From positions 1 through 9,877 of the forward strand of contig CAMLRG010000204.1 in NCBI GenBank assembly GCA_946482335.1: a DNA stretch of 9,877 nucleotides. The letters are read 5' to 3'. Source of the stretch: an uncultured Duganella sp. (GTDB lineage Bacteria > Pseudomonadota > Gammaproteobacteria > Burkholderiales > Burkholderiaceae). Shown here piece after piece: positions 7,123 through 9,877 of this stretch. Below the pieces are notes generated by a model. It was not told the origin of the DNA. It made no database searches and saw only the letters and a list, made by a program, of their open reading frames with translations. The position numbers and the translations under genes were made by a program. Numbering within the stretch: position 1 is the stretch's first letter; each line of letters opens with the position of its first letter.

Positions 7123-7593
7123 ATGGACATCAATATGTCGCTTCTCGGCCAGATGATCACCTTCGCGGTGCTCGTCTGGTTCTCGATGAAGTTCGTATTC
7201 CCGGCGCTGAACAACGCGCTGGATGAGCGTGCCAAGCGAATTGCAGATGGTCTGGCTGCCGCCGACCAAGGCCAGGCTTCCATGCAGCGTGCTGAAAAAG
7301 CCGCTGCCGAAGCCATGACCTCTGCCCGTAACGATGCTTCCCAGCTCGTTGCGGACGCTGAAAAGCGTGCTCAACTGGTCGCTGAAGAAATCAAAGCAAA
7401 CGCACAAGCCGAAGCTGCCCGCATCGTGGCGCAAGCTAAAGCTGAAGCTGAGCAGCAAGTAACCCAGGCCCGCGAAGCACTGCGTGGTCAAGTGGCTGAC
7501 CTGGCTGTGAAGGGCGCGGAACAAATCCTGAAGCGCGAAGTCAACGCGTCGGCTCACGCTGACCTGCTGTCTCGCCTGGCTACCGAGCTCTGA
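7123..7593 (+). CDS. atpF: F1Fo ATP synthase subunit b (peripheral stalk)
   Basis: Subunit b anchors the stator: a dimer with one N-terminal membrane helix and a long coiled coil that reaches delta and F1. The 156-residue protein equals the E. coli length. A single hydrophobic segment, [20 protein letters not shown] (about residues 7-26), is followed by [18 protein letters not shown]. After it comes an Ala-, Glu-, Lys- and Gln-rich region without helix breakers to the C-terminus, typical of the right-handed coiled coil. AGGAG (7112-7116) lies six bases before the ATG at 7123. An in-frame ATG at 7135 would also leave the membrane helix but is worse placed. The stop codon lies in the stem of the hairpin that encloses the atpH start. 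Confidence 0.96.
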   Translation: MDINMSLLGQMITFAVLVWFSMKFVFPALNNALDERAKRIADGLAAADQGQASMQRAEKAAAEAMTSARNDASQLVADAEKRAQLVAEEIKANAQAEAARIVAQAKAEAEQQVTQAREALRGQVADLAVKGAEQILKREVNASAHADLLSRLATEL

Positions 7594-7608
7594 TTATGGC
7601 AGAGCTCG
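7584..7608 (+). promoter_or_regulatory. Hairpin with the atpH start codon in its loop
   Basis: CGAGCTCTG (7584-7592) and CAGAGCTCG (7600-7608) are perfect inverted copies. Their seven-base loop, ATTATGG (7593-7599), contains the atpH ATG at 7596-7598. The left arm also holds the first two bases of the atpF TGA stop. No Shine-Dalgarno is visible before atpH. Ribosomes finishing atpF would melt the stem, so this is a likely translational-coupling device. The structure is read from sequence; the regulation is inferred. Confidence 0.6.
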
Positions 7609-8129
7609 CAACCGTCGCCCGTCCTTACGCGGAAGCCCTCTTCCGCGTAGCCCAGGCTGGCAACCTCGCGCAGTGGTCCGATCTGGTGTCCGAACTGGCC
7701 CAGATCGGTTCGCATGAAGAGGTGCTGGCATATGCCCGCAATCCAAAAGTTCTGGATAGCGATGTCATCGCAGCCATCAAGGCCTTGCTGAAATCGCCGC
7801 TCAACGCGGAAGCGAACAACTTCCTCTCGATGCTGATCGAAAACGGTCGTATCGAACTGCTGCCGGAAATCGGCGCCCAATTCGCGCAGCTGAAGAATGC
7901 TGCCGAAGGTGCGGCGGATGCCGAAATCACGAGCGCATTCGACATGAGCGAAGCCCAAGTGGCCGAGCTGGTCAAGACGCTGGAAAAGAAATTCAGCCGC
8001 AAGCTCAAACCCATCGTCACCACTGATCCGGCCCTGATTGGCGGCGTGCGTGTCGTGGTTGGCGACGAAGTGCTGGACACTTCGGTCAGCGCCAAGCTGC
8101 AGCAGCTGCGTTCCGCGCTGGTCGCCTGA
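7596..8129 (+). CDS. atpH: F1Fo ATP synthase subunit delta
   Basis: Subunit delta (OSCP homologue) sits on top of F1 and ties the alpha N-termini to the b stalk; one copy is present per enzyme. The protein is 177 residues, the same as E. coli delta. The N-terminal domain begins with the typical [15 protein letters not shown]. The C-terminal signature, [18 protein letters not shown] and [21 protein letters not shown] (about 134-175), matches the family. Only two bases separate it from the atpF stop, and the start lies in a hairpin loop without a Shine-Dalgarno. It is therefore probably translated by coupling to atpF. Confidence 0.96.
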   Translation: MAELATVARPYAEALFRVAQAGNLAQWSDLVSELAQIGSHEEVLAYARNPKVLDSDVIAAIKALLKSPLNAEANNFLSMLIENGRIELLPEIGAQFAQLKNAAEGAADAEITSAFDMSEAQVAELVKTLEKKFSRKLKPIVTTDPALIGGVRVVVGDEVLDTSVSAKLQQLRSALVA

Positions 8130-8177
8130 TCGGGCCACCTTTCGCGACAGCTAGAGAGAAAACATTTAGGAGTTAGT

Positions 8178-9719
8178 ATGCAACTCAACCCATCCGAAAT
8201 CAGCGAGCTGATCAAGAGCCGGATCCAAGGCATTGACGGCGGCGCTGAAGTGCGCAATCAAGGCACCGTAATTTCCGTAGCAGACGGTATCTGCCGCATC
8301 CACGGCCTGTCCGATGTGATGCAGGGCGAGATGCTGGAATTCCCAGGCGACACCTTCGGCCTGGCAATGAACCTGGAGCGTGACTCCGTTGGCGCCGTTA
8401 TCCTGGGCTCCTACGAGCACATCTCCGAAGGCGACACCGTCAAGTGCACCGGCCGCATCCTGGAAGTTCCAGTCGGTCCTGAACTGCGCGGCCGCGTGGT
8501 CAACGCACTGGGCCAGCCGATCGACGGCAAAGGTCCTGTGAACGCCACCATGACCTCCCCAATCGAAAAGATTGCTCCAGGCGTTATCGCCCGTGAATCC
8601 GTCGGCCAGCCAATGCAGACCGGCCTGAAGGCAATCGACTCGATGGTACCAATCGGCCGTGGCCAGCGTGAGCTGATCATTGGCGACCGTCAGACCGGTA
8701 AGTCCGCCGTTGCGGTTGATGCGATCATCAACCAAAAAGGCCAGGGCATGACCTGTATCTACGTTGCGATCGGCCAGAAAGCATCGACCATCAAGAACAT
8801 CGTGCGTTCCCTGGAACAGCACGGCGCGATGGAGTACACCATCGTTGTGGCCGCTTCCGCTTCGGAATCGGCAGCAATGCAGTACATCTCGGCTTACTCC
8901 GGTTGCACCATGGGCGAATACTTCCGCGACCGCGGTGAAGACGCCCTGATCGTGTACGACGACCTGTCCAAGCAAGCAGTTGCCTACCGTCAGATCTCCC
9001 TGCTGCTGCGCCGCCCACCTGGCCGCGAAGCATACCCAGGCGACGTGTTCTACCTGCACTCCCGTCTGCTGGAACGCGCTGCCCGCGTGAATGCCGACTA
9101 CGTCGAAGCCTTCACCAAGGGTGAAGTCAAGGGCAAGACCGGTTCCCTGACCGCGCTGCCGATCATCGAAACCCAGGCTGGCGACGTTTCCGCGTTCGTT
9201 CCAACCAACGTGATTTCGATTACCGACGGCCAGATCTTCCTGGAAACCTCGCTGTTCAACTCCGGTATCCGTCCTGCGATTAACGCAGGTATCTCGGTGT
9301 CCCGCGTTGGTGGCGCTGCACAGACCAAGGTCATCAAGAACCTGTCCGGCGGTATCCGTACCGACCTGGCACAGTACCGTGAACTGGCTGCGTTCGCGCA
9401 GTTCGCTTCCGACCTGGACGAATCGACCCGCAAGCAGCTGGACCGCGGTGCCCGCGTGACCGAACTGCTGAAGCAGACCCAGTACTCGCCGCTGTCGATC
9501 TCCCTGATGGGCGCATCGCTGTTCGCCGTGAACAAGGGCTTCCTGGACGACGTACCTGTCAAGCGCGTGCTGGCTTTCGAAGCCGAACTGCACTCGTTCC
9601 TGAAGACCAAGCACTCGGCACTGCTGGCCAAGATCGAAGAAACCAAGCAACTGGACAAAGACGGCGAAGCTGCGCTGTCGGCCGCCATTGCTGATTTCAA
9701 GAAATCCTTCGCAAACTAA
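8178..9719 (+). CDS. atpA: F1Fo ATP synthase subunit alpha
   Basis: Alpha forms the F1 hexamer with beta; its nucleotide sites are non-catalytic, but it supplies the arginine finger to the catalytic sites. The 513-residue length equals E. coli AtpA. Walker A GDRQTGKS is at residues 169-176, and the Walker B region [17 protein letters not shown] at about 256-272. The arginine finger is Arg376 in [12 protein letters not shown], the same number as in E. coli. The N-terminal ELIKSRI segment that docks on delta is intact. AGGAG (8168-8172) lies five bases before the ATG. Codon choice is strongly biased towards C-ending codons, as expected of a highly expressed gene. Confidence 0.99.
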   Translation: MQLNPSEISELIKSRIQGIDGGAEVRNQGTVISVADGICRIHGLSDVMQGEMLEFPGDTFGLAMNLERDSVGAVILGSYEHISEGDTVKCTGRILEVPVGPELRGRVVNALGQPIDGKGPVNATMTSPIEKIAPGVIARESVGQPMQTGLKAIDSMVPIGRGQRELIIGDRQTGKSAVAVDAIINQKGQGMTCIYVAIGQKASTIKNIVRSLEQHGAMEYTIVVAASASESAAMQYISAYSGCTMGEYFRDRGEDALIVYDDLSKQAVAYRQISLLLRRPPGREAYPGDVFYLHSRLLERAARVNADYVEAFTKGEVKGKTGSLTALPIIETQAGDVSAFVPTNVISITDGQIFLETSLFNSGIRPAINAGISVSRVGGAAQTKVIKNLSGGIRTDLAQYRELAAFAQFASDLDESTRKQLDRGARVTELLKQTQYSPLSISLMGASLFAVNKGFLDDVPVKRVLAFEAELHSFLKTKHSALLAKIEETKQLDKDGEAALSAAIADFKKSFAN

Positions 9720-9724
9720 TACCC

Positions 9725-9746
9725 GGTGGCCCGGCAACGGGCCACC
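9725..9746 (+). promoter_or_regulatory. Stable intercistronic hairpin between atpA and atpG
   Basis: GGTGGCCCG (9725-9733) and CGGGCCACC (9738-9746) form a perfect 9-bp stem closed by GCAA, a GNRA-type tetraloop. No T tract follows, and a strong Shine-Dalgarno lies directly downstream. It is therefore unlikely to terminate transcription; an mRNA-stabilising or processing hairpin is more likely. Confidence 0.6.
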
Positions 9747-9764
9747 CCGCAAAGGAGAAGGATC

Positions 9765-9877
9765 ATGGCAGTAGGAAAAGAGATACGTGGCAAGATCAAG
9801 AGCGTAGAGAATACGAAGAAGATCACCAAGGCGATGGAAATGGTCGCCGCATCGAAAATGCGCAAGGCGCAGGATCG
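9765..9877 (+). CDS. atpG: F1Fo ATP synthase subunit gamma (partial, 5' end)
   Basis: Gamma is the central rotating shaft inside the alpha-beta hexamer. Only the first 37 codons are in the window; the gene runs off the right edge. The visible [20 protein letters not shown] and the following [15 protein letters not shown] match the conserved N-terminal helix of gamma. AGGAG (9753-9757), within a longer purine run, lies seven bases before the ATG. Its place after atpA matches the standard operon order; atpD and atpC are expected beyond the edge. Confidence 0.96.
   Translation, partial: MAVGKEIRGKIKSVENTKKITKAMEMVAASKMRKAQD

Noticed and set aside
8166..9752. A 528-residue open frame on the minus strand, antisense to atpA
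   Set aside because: It mirrors the strong codon bias of atpA, shows no family motif, and would run against the operon.

Overview
The window is a chromosomal core region of a GC-rich Gram-negative bacterium. The protein sequences and the gene order mnmG-rsmG-parA-parB-atpIBEFHAG point to a betaproteobacterium. Oxalobacteraceae (Massilia/Duganella/Janthinobacterium/Herbaspirillum-like) is my best guess, inferred from sequence character rather than a search. All genes lie on the + strand. I see no mobile element, CRISPR array, tRNA or rRNA. This block normally sits close to the replication origin, and two parS sites here support an origin-proximal location.

Layout: (1) 76-837, a TauE/SafE-type membrane exporter. 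(2) 838-994, a compact control region with a perfect parS site, a rho-independent terminator, a second parS site and the mnmG promoter. (3) 995-3567, mnmG and rsmG, a tRNA- and an rRNA-modification gene overlapping by one base. (4) 3568-3655, an AT-rich, palindrome-dense leader. (5) 3656-5328, parA and parB, the chromosome-segregation pair that acts on parS; a consensus DnaA box occupies the place of the parB Shine-Dalgarno. (6) 5329-5542, an intergenic region with nested inverted repeats, a terminator and a strong sigma70-type promoter. (7) 5543 to the end, the F1Fo ATP synthase operon atpI-B-E-F-H-A and the first 37 codons of atpG.

Functionally, ParB loads at parS upstream of mnmG and ParA moves or separates the origin regions. 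MnmG and RsmG modify tRNA wobble uridine and 16S rRNA. The atp operon makes the proton-driven ATP synthase. The intercistronic regions of the atp operon hold distinct RNA signals: a U-rich leader before atpE, hairpins before atpF and atpG, and a hairpin with the atpH start codon in its loop. They fit the unequal subunit stoichiometry of the complex.

I found no clearly new gene system. The most interesting signals are regulatory: the DnaA box at the parB start, the parS pair bracketing a terminator, the start-codon hairpin of atpH, and the palindromes upstream of parA and atpI.
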